A DNA stretch of 64,000 nt from Streptomyces anulatus (GTDB taxonomy: Bacteria > Actinomycetota > Actinomycetes > Streptomycetales > Streptomycetaceae): positions 62,001 to 126,000 of the forward strand of contig NZ_JOEZ01000001.1 in NCBI RefSeq assembly GCF_000721175.1, in the 5' to 3' direction. Below, one piece after another: positions 45,750 through 54,500 of the stretch (position 1 is the stretch's first letter; every line of letters begins with the position of its first letter). Under the pieces are notes generated by a model. That model was not told the origin of the DNA. It saw only the letters and a program-made list of their open reading frames with translations, and ran no database searches. A program made the position numbers and the translations under genes.

Positions 45750-46682
45750 TCAGTGCGCGATGCCGTCGATCAGGTCCCGCGCTCCCTGTCGCAGCAGCGC
45801 GACCGCCACGGACGTGCCCAGGGTGGCCGGGTCCAGGGGTCCCGCCCACTCGTGCGCGTTCAGCACGGTCTTGCCGTCGGGCGTGAACACCTTCGCCCGC
45901 AGCGAGAGGTCGCCGTTCCGCTCGGCCTGCGCGTACCCGGCGATCGGGCTGTTGCAGTGGCCCTGCAGCACATGGAGGAACATCCGCTCGGCGGTCGTCT
46001 CGCGGTACGCCGCCGGGTCACCGAGACCGCTCACGAGGTCGATGACGGCGCCGTCGCCCTCGCGGCACTGGAGGGCGAGGACCCCCGCGCCGATCGGCGG
46101 GCACATCACCTCGGGCGAAAGGATCTCGGTGATCACGTGCCTACGGTCGATCCGCTCCAGACCGGCCACCGCCAGGAGCAGCGCGTCGGCCTCGCCGGCC
46201 GCCAGCTTCTCCAGCCGGCGGTTGGCGTTGCCGCGCATCGGTACGCAGTCGAGGTGCGGGTGCGACGCGGCGAGCTGCGCGGAGCGGCGTACGGACGAGG
46301 TGCCGATCCGGGTCCCGGCCGGCAGTTCGTCGAGGGTCAGGCCGCCGGGGTGGATCAGGGCGTCGCGGATGTCGTCGCGCCGGAGGAAGGCGGCGAAGAC
46401 CGTGCCCGCGGGCAGGGGGCGGTCCGCCGGGATGTCCTTGACGCAGTGCACCGCCAGGTCCGCCTCCCCGGCGAGCAGCGCCTGGTCGACCTCCTTGGTG
46501 AACGCGCCCTTGCCCTCGACGGCGCTGAGGTCGCCCATCCACTTGTCGCCGGTCGTCCTGACCGGAACGACTTCGGTACGGATGCCGGGGTGGAGTCCGG
46601 CCAACTCGGCGCGCACCCTCTCCACCTGAGCGAGCGCCATGGGGGAGTCACGGGACACGATGCGGATCAGATCGACGGACAT
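45750..46682 (-). CDS. hemC: hydroxymethylbilane synthase (porphobilinogen deaminase)
   Basis: 310 residues, near the normal length. Visible family blocks are [80 protein letters not shown] and [11 protein letters not shown]. The dipyrromethane-cofactor cysteine is probably that of [10 protein letters not shown], where the usual sequence is G-C-Q-V-P. The gene stands alone, not next to hemA or hemD, so it may be a second paralogue. ATG 46682 chosen; no strong ribosome site. Confidence 0.88.
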   Translation of the reverse strand: MSVDLIRIVSRDSPMALAQVERVRAELAGLHPGIRTEVVPVRTTGDKWMGDLSAVEGKGAFTKEVDQALLAGEADLAVHCVKDIPADRPLPAGTVFAAFLRRDDIRDALIHPGGLTLDELPAGTRIGTSSVRRSAQLAASHPHLDCVPMRGNANRRLEKLAAGEADALLLAVAGLERIDRRHVITEILSPEVMCPPIGAGVLALQCREGDGAVIDLVSGLGDPAAYRETTAERMFLHVLQGHCNSPIAGYAQAERNGDLSLRAKVFTPDGKTVLNAHEWAGPLDPATLGTSVAVALLRQGARDLIDGIAH

Positions 46683-46841
46683 GGCGCCCACGATAGGGGG
46701 TCGGGCACGGACTCCGGCGACCGGACTCGGCACTCATCTCCGGTGCGCGCAAAAAGTGTTGGGTATCGATCGCCCGTGCGAGACGGCATCGGTCCGGCGG
46801 TTCCCCGGGGGTTGCGGAGCCGACGGGCCGGCCGGGTCGGG

Positions 46842-47915
46842 TCACAGCTCCTTGGCCGGCCAGTCCAGCAGCCGGGCGCCGATGACCGCCGTCTGCAGGC
46901 TGTAGCGGTGCACCGGGTCCGAAGGGTCGGACCCGGTCAACTGGTGGATGCGCTCCAGGCGGTAGGTCAGCGCCCGTACGCTCAGCGTCAGCCGGCGGGC
47001 CGTCTCGGCGGCGACACAGCCCGCGTCGAAGTAGACCGCCAGCGTGTTCAGCAGCGGTTCCGCGCCGCCCCTCGCCTTCTGCAGCGGGCCCAGCTCGCTG
47101 CGCACCAGATCGGCCATCGCCTGCCGGTCCCGGGTCAGCACCGGGTAGACCATCAGGTCCGAGGCGTACAGCACGGGGTCGTCCATCCCCATCCGGCCCG
47201 CCAGATCGAGGGCTTCGAGCGCCTCGTCGTACGAGTGGACCACCCCGCCCGGGCCCTTGTGCGGGCGGCCGACCGCGACCCGGCCGCCGTCCGTCGCCGC
47301 GTGCGCCTGCTTGGCGAAGTAGCGCAGGACGTCGGGCTGGCTGCCCGGGGCGATGCAGACGATCCGGCCGTCCTTCGTCGTGAGCAGGATCTTGCGGCCG
47401 CTGAACCGCGTCAGCAGCGCCGTCTCCACACTGCGCGGCACCGCGTCCGTCTCCGTGTACGCCTCCGGGCCCGATGCCACCGCGACCGCGTGCGCCCGGG
47501 AAAGCCGCAGACCGAAGCGGGTCGCCCGCTCCGCGAGCCGGACCAGATCGCTGCGCCCGTAGAGCAGATCGTCGATGAACTCCCGGCGCGCCGCCTCCTC
47601 CCGGCGTACGGTGAGCCGCTGGGCGCGCTCGAAGCCCTCGGCGAACGCGTCGACCGCCTGCTCCATCGCGGCCAGGACGGCGTCGGTCACGGCAGGGGAG
47701 TTTCCGGCAGCGGCGCGCGGCCAGGCCTCTCGCGTCTGTGCCAGATGCATCGTCACCAGGGCGCGCAGCTGATAGCCCGCGTCCGCCGCCGCACGGCCCA
47801 ACGCACGGCGCGCCTCCAGTTCGTCACGCGTCAGGCGACGTCCGGTCAGGGCGACTTCGCCCAGAATATGGGCATAATCACCCAGCATTTCCTCGGGAAC
47901 CCTCGGCTCGGCCAC
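46842..47915 (-). CDS. PucR-family transcriptional regulator
   Basis: 357 residues. Helical N-terminal part (about 1-120), a GGDEF-like central domain (about 130-270), and a C-terminal PucR HTH (LLNTLAVYFDAGCVAAETARRLTLSVRALTYRLERIHQLTG). It is divergent from the YqiJ-YqiK operon, and the conserved palindrome at 48004-48020 lies in the shared spacer, so it may control that operon and itself. Ligand unknown. Confidence 0.88.
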   Translation of the reverse strand: MAEPRVPEEMLGDYAHILGEVALTGRRLTRDELEARRALGRAAADAGYQLRALVTMHLAQTREAWPRAAAGNSPAVTDAVLAAMEQAVDAFAEGFERAQRLTVRREEAARREFIDDLLYGRSDLVRLAERATRFGLRLSRAHAVAVASGPEAYTETDAVPRSVETALLTRFSGRKILLTTKDGRIVCIAPGSQPDVLRYFAKQAHAATDGGRVAVGRPHKGPGGVVHSYDEALEALDLAGRMGMDDPVLYASDLMVYPVLTRDRQAMADLVRSELGPLQKARGGAEPLLNTLAVYFDAGCVAAETARRLTLSVRALTYRLERIHQLTGSDPSDPVHRYSLQTAVIGARLLDWPAKEL

Positions 47916-48253
47916 GCACTCTCCTTCAGCCTTGCAACAGTCCTGTCATTTCCCCAACGCATACGGGGCGGTGCCGGTGCCCGGCATCAGCGCAGCGTAA
48001 AGATTGCCGGGATCCGGCAATGCACCGGACGGGTCCCGGATGACAGGATCAGGTCAGCAACAACACGGGGGAAGCACACGGGGGAACACGGGGGAACGGG
48101 GAGAACAACCCGGCGGCTGCGGCAGGTTACGACAACGCCGCGGCGCCGGGGTCCCCCTTGCCCGCCGACCGGCCGCTCACCGCCCCCGTACCGGCATCAA
48201 GGACGCGCACCGCCTCAGGGCCCGTGCGCCGAACCACAGGGGGGGTGGGACCG
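47916..48253. other. divergent regulatory spacer between PucR and the YqiJ-YqiK operon
   Basis: 338 bases. It contains the 17-bp palindrome (48004-48020), a candidate -10 (CAGGAT about 48045) and three CACGGGGGAA-type direct repeats (about 48064-48100). The remaining about 150 bases before the YqiJ start (48110-48253) look like a GC-rich untranslated leader; a longer frame from 48158 lacks a ribosome site. Confidence 0.5.
48004..48020 (+). promoter_or_regulatory. perfect palindromic operator candidate upstream of the YqiJ-YqiK operon
   Basis: TTGCCGG-GAT-CCGGCAA is a perfect 7+3+7 inverted repeat in the context TAAAGATTGCCGGGATCCGG. It shares the flanking TAAAGA and a downstream ACCG with the site at 2868-2884. 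It is the natural candidate site for the PucR protein or another regulator common to both flotillin operons. Confidence 0.6.
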
Positions 48254-48940
48254 ATGGACGAGTTCCTGGACGCGGCACTCGGATTCCCCGCCGTCATCTT
48301 CGGCGCCGCTCTGGTGGTCGTCGTCTGCTTCTGGCTGCTGGTGCTGGCCGGGGCCGCCGGCCACGACTCCTTCGACGGGGACCTCGACACCGGCCCGGCC
48401 GGTCTCGGCGGTGTCCCGGTCTCCGTCTCCGTCTCGCTGCTGGTCGTCTTCTCCTGGTTCGGCAGCCTGACCGGTACGGTCCTGCTGCGCCGGAGCGAGA
48501 TGGGCACCGCCACCCGCACCGTGCTCGCCGTCGCCGTACTCGCCGGGTCACTGCTCATCGCCTGGGCGGCCGTCCGCCTCCTCGTCCACCGCTTCCACCG
48601 GTACTTCCCGGCGGAACCTCCGCCATCGAGGCTGGACTTCGTCGGGAGCGTCTGCACGATCCGCACCGGCTCCGTCACCGCGACGTTCGGCCAGGCCGAG
48701 GTCGTGTCCCAGGACGGTTCGACGGCCATCGTGCAGGTCCGCCGGGCCGACCCGTTCCCGTCACCCTCCCGGCTCTCCGCACCGGGCGCCGAGGAAGCGC
48801 CGCTCGTCCTGGGCGGCTCCGGACTCCTCTACGCGTACGACGAGGACGGCGAGTTCTTCTGGGTCTCGCCCTACGACGCGGCGCTCGATCCGGGCCCGAA
48901 CACCCGACCACACGAACTGCCGGGCGGGACGAACGGCTGA
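48254..48940 (+). CDS. YqiJ-like membrane protein (OB-fold)
   Basis: 228 residues. Three hydrophobic stretches (PAVIFGAALVVVVCFWLLVLAGAAG, VPVSVSVSLLVVFSWFG, VLAVAVLAGSLLIAWAAVRLL) precede a C-terminal beta domain (FVGSVCTIRTGSVTATFGQAEVVSQDGSTAIVQVRR) like the OB-fold of YqiJ/NfeD. Proteins of this type partner YqiK flotillins, and that gene follows. ATG 48254 is preceded by GGGGGTGGG. Confidence 0.78.
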   Translation: MDEFLDAALGFPAVIFGAALVVVVCFWLLVLAGAAGHDSFDGDLDTGPAGLGGVPVSVSVSLLVVFSWFGSLTGTVLLRRSEMGTATRTVLAVAVLAGSLLIAWAAVRLLVHRFHRYFPAEPPPSRLDFVGSVCTIRTGSVTATFGQAEVVSQDGSTAIVQVRRADPFPSPSRLSAPGAEEAPLVLGGSGLLYAYDEDGEFFWVSPYDAALDPGPNTRPHELPGGTNG

Positions 48941-49160
48941 CCCGGGTGACCTCGGTGCCCCGGGCCGCCTGGTGACCTGTCCGGATGACCCGGCGGGGCA
49001 CCGGGGCTCCGAGCCTCCGAGGCGCCTGATCTCCCTGACGGACACACCCGTGGGGCTCGCCCGCCGCCCGCCACTGCCGGGCCGCCCGTCTCCGTGACGG
49101 CCGGCCACCCCTACTTCGCTTGTGCCACTTCCGTACCGACAAGCCGCCAAGGACTCTTCT

Positions 49161-51305
49161 ATGGATGCCATCTCCTTGGGCATCGGCGTGCTCATCGCCG
49201 CTGTCCTGCTCATCGTCATCGCCATCGTCTTCGTCATCACCCGGCTGTTCCGCAAGGTCGAGCAGGGCAAGGCCCTGATCATCTCCAAGACCAAGAAGGT
49301 CGACGTCACCTTCACCGGCGCCGTCGTCCTGCCCGTGCTCCACAAGGCCGAGACGATGGACATCTCGGTGAAGACGATCGAGATCCGCCGCGCCGGGCGC
49401 GAGGGCCTCATCTGCCAGGACAACATCCGCGCCGACATCCAGATCACCTTCTTCGTCCGGGTCAACAAGACCGTCGAGGACGTCATCAAGGTCGCGCAGT
49501 CCATCGGGACGGCCCGGGCGAGCGACAAGGTCGCCATCCAGGAGTTCTTCGCCGCGAAGTTCTCCGAGGCGCTCAAGACCGTCGGCAAGCAGCTCGACTT
49601 CGTCGACCTGTACACCAAGCGCGAGGAGTTCCGGGACCGGATCATCCAGGTCATCGGCACCGACCTGAACGGCTACCACCTCGACGACGCCGCGATCGAC
49701 TTCCTCGAGCAGACCCCGATGGCCCAGCTCGACGGGGCCAACATCCTGGACGCCCAGGGCATCCGGAAGATCACCGAGCTGACCGCGATCGAGCACGTGC
49801 GCACCAACGAGTTCCAGCGCACCGAGCAGAAGGAGATCACCCGGCAGGACGTCGACGCCCGCGAGACGATCCTGGAGCTGGAGCGCCGGCAGGCCGAGGC
49901 GGAGATCAAGCAGCGCCGCGAGGTCGAGGTGCTGCGGGCCCGCGAGGAGGCCGCCACCGCACGGGTGCAGGAGGAGGAGCGGCTCGGTTCGCAGAGCGCG
50001 TTCATCAAGACCGAGGAGCAGCTCGGCATCCAGCGGGAGAACCAGGCGCGGGAGATCGCCGTCGCGCAGAAGAACCGCGAGCGCGTCATCGCCGTCGAGA
50101 GCGAGCGCATCGAGAAGGACCGGATGCTGGAGGTCATCGGGCGGGAGCGCGAGACCGAGCTGAACCGGATCGCCGCCACGAAGGAGGTCGAGGCCGAGCG
50201 GCGCGAGGTCGCCGACGTCATCCGGGAGCGGATCGCGGTGGACCGTACGGTCGCCGAGCAGGAGGAGTCGATCCTCACCCTGCGTGCCGTCGAGGACGCC
50301 GAGCGGTCCCGCAAGTCGGTCATCATCGCGGCCGAGGCGGAGGCCCAGGAGAAGCTGGTCAAGGACATCAAGGCGGCCGAGGCGGCGGAGGCGGCCTCCA
50401 CGCACCTGGCCGCCGAGCAGCTCACGCTCGCCGAGGCGCGGCTCAAGACCGCGGACCTCGACGCGCAGGCCAAGCTGCGGCTCGCCGAGGGCATCCAGGC
50501 CGAGACGGCCGCGCCCGGGCTCGCCGCCGTGCAGGTGCGCGACGCGGAGGCGGACGTCACCGAGAAGGCCGGTCTCGCGGAGGCCGAGGCGACGGCGGCC
50601 CGGCTCAAGGCCGAGGCGGAGGGCTCGCGGCTCAAGGCGCTCGCCACGGCGGAGGGCACCCGGGCGCAGGCGACCGCCGACGCGGCGGTCATCGGCGAGA
50701 AGCTGAAGGCGGAGGCCGCGGGGCTCACGGAGAAGGCGGCCGCGATGGCGGCGCTGGACGAGGCGTCGCGCGGGCACGAGGAGTACCGGCTGCGGCTCGA
50801 CGCGGAGAAGGAGATCCGGCTGGCCGGCCTGGAAGTGCAGCGGCAGGTCGCCGAGGCGCAGGCCACGGTCCTGGCGACGGGTCTGGAGAACGCCGACATC
50901 GACATCGTCGGCGGCGACTCGGTCTTCTTCGACCGGCTCGTCTCGTCGATCTCGCTCGGCAAGGCCGTCGACGGGTTCGTCGACAACTCGCAGACCGCGC
51001 AGGCCCTGGCGGGGCCGTGGCTGGACGGTTCGTCGTCCTTCACGGACGACCTCAGCCGGGTGCTGGGCTCGTTCTCCACGGGTGATGTGCAGAACCTGAC
51101 GGTGTCGGCGCTGCTGATGCGGCTGATGGGGCCGGGGTCGTCGGGGGCGGCTTCGGGGCAGGTGCAGCAGTTGCTGGCGGCTGCGAAGGAGCTGGGGCTC
51201 GCGGATCTGCCGGTGTCCTCGCTGACGGGTGCGGCGGGGGGCGGTACGAAGGTGGCTCCGGTCGCTGATGTCGCGTCCCGGAACGGGGCCGGGGCGCTCG
51301 GGTAG
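49161..51305 (+). CDS. YqiK-type flotillin (SPFH protein)
   Basis: 714 residues. N-terminal membrane anchor (LGIGVLIAAVLLIVIAIVFVITRLF, about 5-29), SPFH domain (about 30-230, VEQGKALIISKTKKVDVTFTGAVVLPVLHKAETMDIS), a very long Glu/Ala/Arg coiled coil (about 240-590), and a C-terminal helical domain with a GGDSVFFDRLVSSISLGKAVDGF segment. It should form large scaffold assemblies in the inner leaflet. It is in one operon with YqiJ and the giant ATPase. The start is ATG at 49161. Confidence 0.9.
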   Translation: MDAISLGIGVLIAAVLLIVIAIVFVITRLFRKVEQGKALIISKTKKVDVTFTGAVVLPVLHKAETMDISVKTIEIRRAGREGLICQDNIRADIQITFFVRVNKTVEDVIKVAQSIGTARASDKVAIQEFFAAKFSEALKTVGKQLDFVDLYTKREEFRDRIIQVIGTDLNGYHLDDAAIDFLEQTPMAQLDGANILDAQGIRKITELTAIEHVRTNEFQRTEQKEITRQDVDARETILELERRQAEAEIKQRREVEVLRAREEAATARVQEEERLGSQSAFIKTEEQLGIQRENQAREIAVAQKNRERVIAVESERIEKDRMLEVIGRERETELNRIAATKEVEAERREVADVIRERIAVDRTVAEQEESILTLRAVEDAERSRKSVIIAAEAEAQEKLVKDIKAAEAAEAASTHLAAEQLTLAEARLKTADLDAQAKLRLAEGIQAETAAPGLAAVQVRDAEADVTEKAGLAEAEATAARLKAEAEGSRLKALATAEGTRAQATADAAVIGEKLKAEAAGLTEKAAAMAALDEASRGHEEYRLRLDAEKEIRLAGLEVQRQVAEAQATVLATGLENADIDIVGGDSVFFDRLVSSISLGKAVDGFVDNSQTAQALAGPWLDGSSSFTDDLSRVLGSFSTGDVQNLTVSALLMRLMGPGSSGAASGQVQQLLAAAKELGLADLPVSSLTGAAGGGTKVAPVADVASRNGAGALG

Positions 51306-51318
51306 CCCCTTCCCGGCC

Positions 51319-51543
51319 TCGTCCGGCGTTTGAGAACGGAACCCCTGGCCAGGGGGCCCGGTGGTCCGGGTTGCGTCCCACGGGGGTGGGCGCACCAGGA
51401 CCGGCCTGCCCGTCAGGGGCGGGCCCGCCGAGCCCGGGGTTCCGTCCTCAAGCGCCGGACGGGCTGGATTCCCGGGCCCGCCCCCGCACGCCGGGAGGCG
51501 GACCCACCGGCCCGAAGGATCCGTCCTCGAACGCCGGACGGGC
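51319..51543. repeat. three copies of a GTCCGGCG...GAGGAC-type intergenic repeat
   Basis: GTCCGGCGTTTGAGAACGG (51321-51339, plus sense), TCCGTCCTCAAGCGCCGGAC (51441-51460, opposite sense) and CCGTCCTCGAACGCCGGAC (51521-51539, opposite sense). This is the common Streptomyces GTCCGGCG-TTTGAGGAC element, as I recall, seen here three times in the 291-base gap before the giant ATPase gene. It may act as an RNA-processing or terminator-like site. The rest of the gap is GC-rich without a gene. Confidence 0.75.
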
Positions 51544-51596
51544 CGAGCGTGCGCCGCACGGGCCGAGTCCGAAGAAACACGTAGGGAGCCGTACGC

Positions 51597-54500
51597 ATGG
51601 ACAGCGACATCACCGCCACCGTCACCGCGCCTCAGGGCGGGGAGGGCGATGTGGATGCCGGTGCCTACGAGGTGCTGCGGCGGCGGCTCTCGGCGCAGGC
51701 CGGGGAGCTCGTGCGGCGGGCCGAGGCGCTCAACGTACGGCGGACCGGGGAGTTCGGGTCGACCGCGCTGCGGCTGCTTGCCACCGAGCAGGTGCGCACC
51801 GAGCGGGCCTCCGTGCCGCGGGACCTCGTCGCCGTGGGCGGGAAGCTGCTCTTCGGGTTCGAGCGGGGGCCGGGGGCCCGTGGTGAGGCCGGGGTCGACG
51901 ACGTCCTCCTCGTACGGGACTCCGAGGCGGACGGCGATGCGCCGGGGTCGGACGGCACCCTCCTCGACGACGAAGGCTTCCGGCGCGAGTTCTCCTCCCT
52001 CCACCGCTACTTCCGCGACGCCCGCCTCCTGCGCCTCCGCCGCGTCAACGGCAAGCTCCTCGCCGTCTTCCGTACGGGCGCGGACGCCGAGGACATCCGG
52101 GTCCTGCGGTGGGCCCTCGGGGCGGACGGGTCGCCGGGGGCGTTCCTCGACGCGCAGGGTGAGCGTGACCACGTCTTCCCGCCCTCCCACGACTTCGAGT
52201 GGACCGTGGCCGGGCGTGAGGCCCACGTCCCGGGGCGCCATCCGCACATCGCCGTCGGCAAGGGCGGCGGGCTCTTCGTCGACACGCTCGGCGGGACGCT
52301 CACCGTCAAGGTCACCGACGACACCGAGTCGCCGGACGGGATCTACGAGGAGCCCGTCGACGAGCCGCTGCAGTCGCTGGCCGACGCCGACGTCGAGTAC
52401 GCCGAGGCCGGGCCGCTGGTGCTGCTGCGCGTGCGGCCCTACAAGGAGGACGCCTGGCGGCACCTGGTCTTCAACTCGCTGCTCGCGACCGTCCAGCGGC
52501 TCGACGGCATCGGGCCCGCGTGCCACCGGCTCCCCGAGGACCAGGGGATCATCTTCCCCGGCGGCTACTACCTCACCACCGGCACCGCGAAGACCTTCGA
52601 CACCGCCGAGGAGCTGACCGAGCCGGTCTTCGAGGGCGCCGTCCGCTCGCCCAACGGGGAGGACGTGCTCTACGCCTTCCGCTCCCGCGACGGCCTCCGC
52701 AGCCTCCTCCTGCCCTACAACCTGATCCGCCAGGAGGTCGCCACCCCGCTCACCGGACGCGGGCACGCGCTGCTCGACGACGGGACGCTGATCCTGCTCC
52801 GGGACAACCCGGACGGGCCGGCGCGCGTGCACCCGTTGCAGCGCTGGCAGACGCCGTACGTCTCCGACACCTATGCCGCCGCCCGCCCCGCCGGGACCGG
52901 GCCGCTCGCCCGGACCGGCAACGCCGACCTGGTGCGCGGGATCTCCGACTGCCTCGCGCTCGCCCATGGCGTACGGGACATGACGCCGACGACCGCCGTG
53001 TACGGGCGGCTCGCCGCCGACTGCGCCCGCGCCCAGGACCGGTACCACTGGCTGTCCGATCCCGAACTGGGCGCGCTCGACGAGCCGTTGCGGGAGCTGC
53101 GGGCAACCGCGCAGCAGGTGCTGGCCGAGTTCACCGCCGTACAGGACCTGACCCGGCGGGCCGCCGACGCGCTGGAGGAGACCGCCGGCCGTATCACCGC
53201 GCTGGTGCGGCGGGTGCGCGGCGAGGTGCCGGGCTCGGCGTCCGTGTGGGTGGAGCGGCTGACCGAACTCCGCCAGGCGCACGGCCACCTGGCGACGGTC
53301 GGCGAGATGCGGTACGCCGACGCCGAGCGGATCGCCGAGCTGTCCGCCCGGACCGAGGACGACATCGCCTCCGCCGCCCAGCGGGCCGTGTCGTTCCTGG
53401 CCCGCCAGGACGCGTTCGACGGGTATCACGAGGACATCGCCGGGCTCGTGGCCGACGCGGGGGCGCTGGAGACCGTCCGGGACGCCTCCGCGGTGACCGA
53501 CCGGCTGGCCGCGATGACGGAGGGGCTGGCCACCGTCACGGACGTGGTCGCCGGCCTGGAGATCGGCGACGCCACCGTGCGCACGTCGATCCTGGAGCGG
53601 ATCGCCGAGGTGCTGGGCGGCGCGAACCGGGCCCGCGCCACCCTGGAGGCGCGCCGCCGGGAGCTGCTGTCGAAGGAGGGGCGGGCCGAGTTCGCCGCCG
53701 AGTTCGCGCTGCTCGGGCAGGCCGTCACGGGCGCGCTGGCAGCGGCCGCGTCGCCGGAGGCATGCGACGACCAACTGGCCCGTCTGCTGCTCCAGTTGGA
53801 GAACCTGGAGTCACGATTCGCGGAGTTCGACGACTTCCTCGCCGAGCTGGCCGAGCGCCGCACCGAGGTGTACGAAGCGTTCTCGGCGCGCAAGCAGACC
53901 CTCCAGGACGAGCGGGCGCGGCGCGCGGAGCGGCTGGCCGGGTCGGCCGACCGGGTGCTCGACACCATCGCCCGGCGACTGACCTCGCTGGAGGACCTCG
54001 ACGCCGTCCACACCTACTTCGCCTCCGACCCGATGGTCGCCAAGGTCCGCCGGACCGCCGACGAGCTGCGCGAACTGGGCGACCCCGTACGGGCGGAGGA
54101 GCTGGACGGGCGGCTGAAGGCGGCCCGCCAGGAGGCGGGCCGCGCCCTGCGCGACCGCACCGAGCTGTACGCGGACGGCGGCTCCGTGATCAAGCTGGGC
54201 CGCCACCGGTTCGCGGTGAACACCCAGCCGTTCGACCTGACCCTCGTGCCCGCCGGGGAGAGCCTCGCCTTCGCGCTGACCGGGACGGACTACCGGGCCC
54301 CGGTCACCGACCCGGCGTTCACGGCCGCCCGGCCGTACTGGGAGCAGCTGCTCCCCTCGGAGAACGCCTCCGTCTACCGCGCCGAGCACCTGGCGGCCCG
54401 GCTCCTCGACGAGCACGGGGCGAGCCGCCTGGCCTCGCTCGCGGACACCGAACTGACCGCACTGGTACGGGAGTCGGCCGCCGAGGCGTACGACGAGGGG

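Noticed and set aside
48675..53774. A 1699-codon minus-strand frame antisense to the YqiJ, flotillin and giant ATPase genes
   Set aside because: High GC makes long antisense frames common; its product is Leu/Gly/Arg/Asp low complexity with no domain, and the plus-strand genes are clear.
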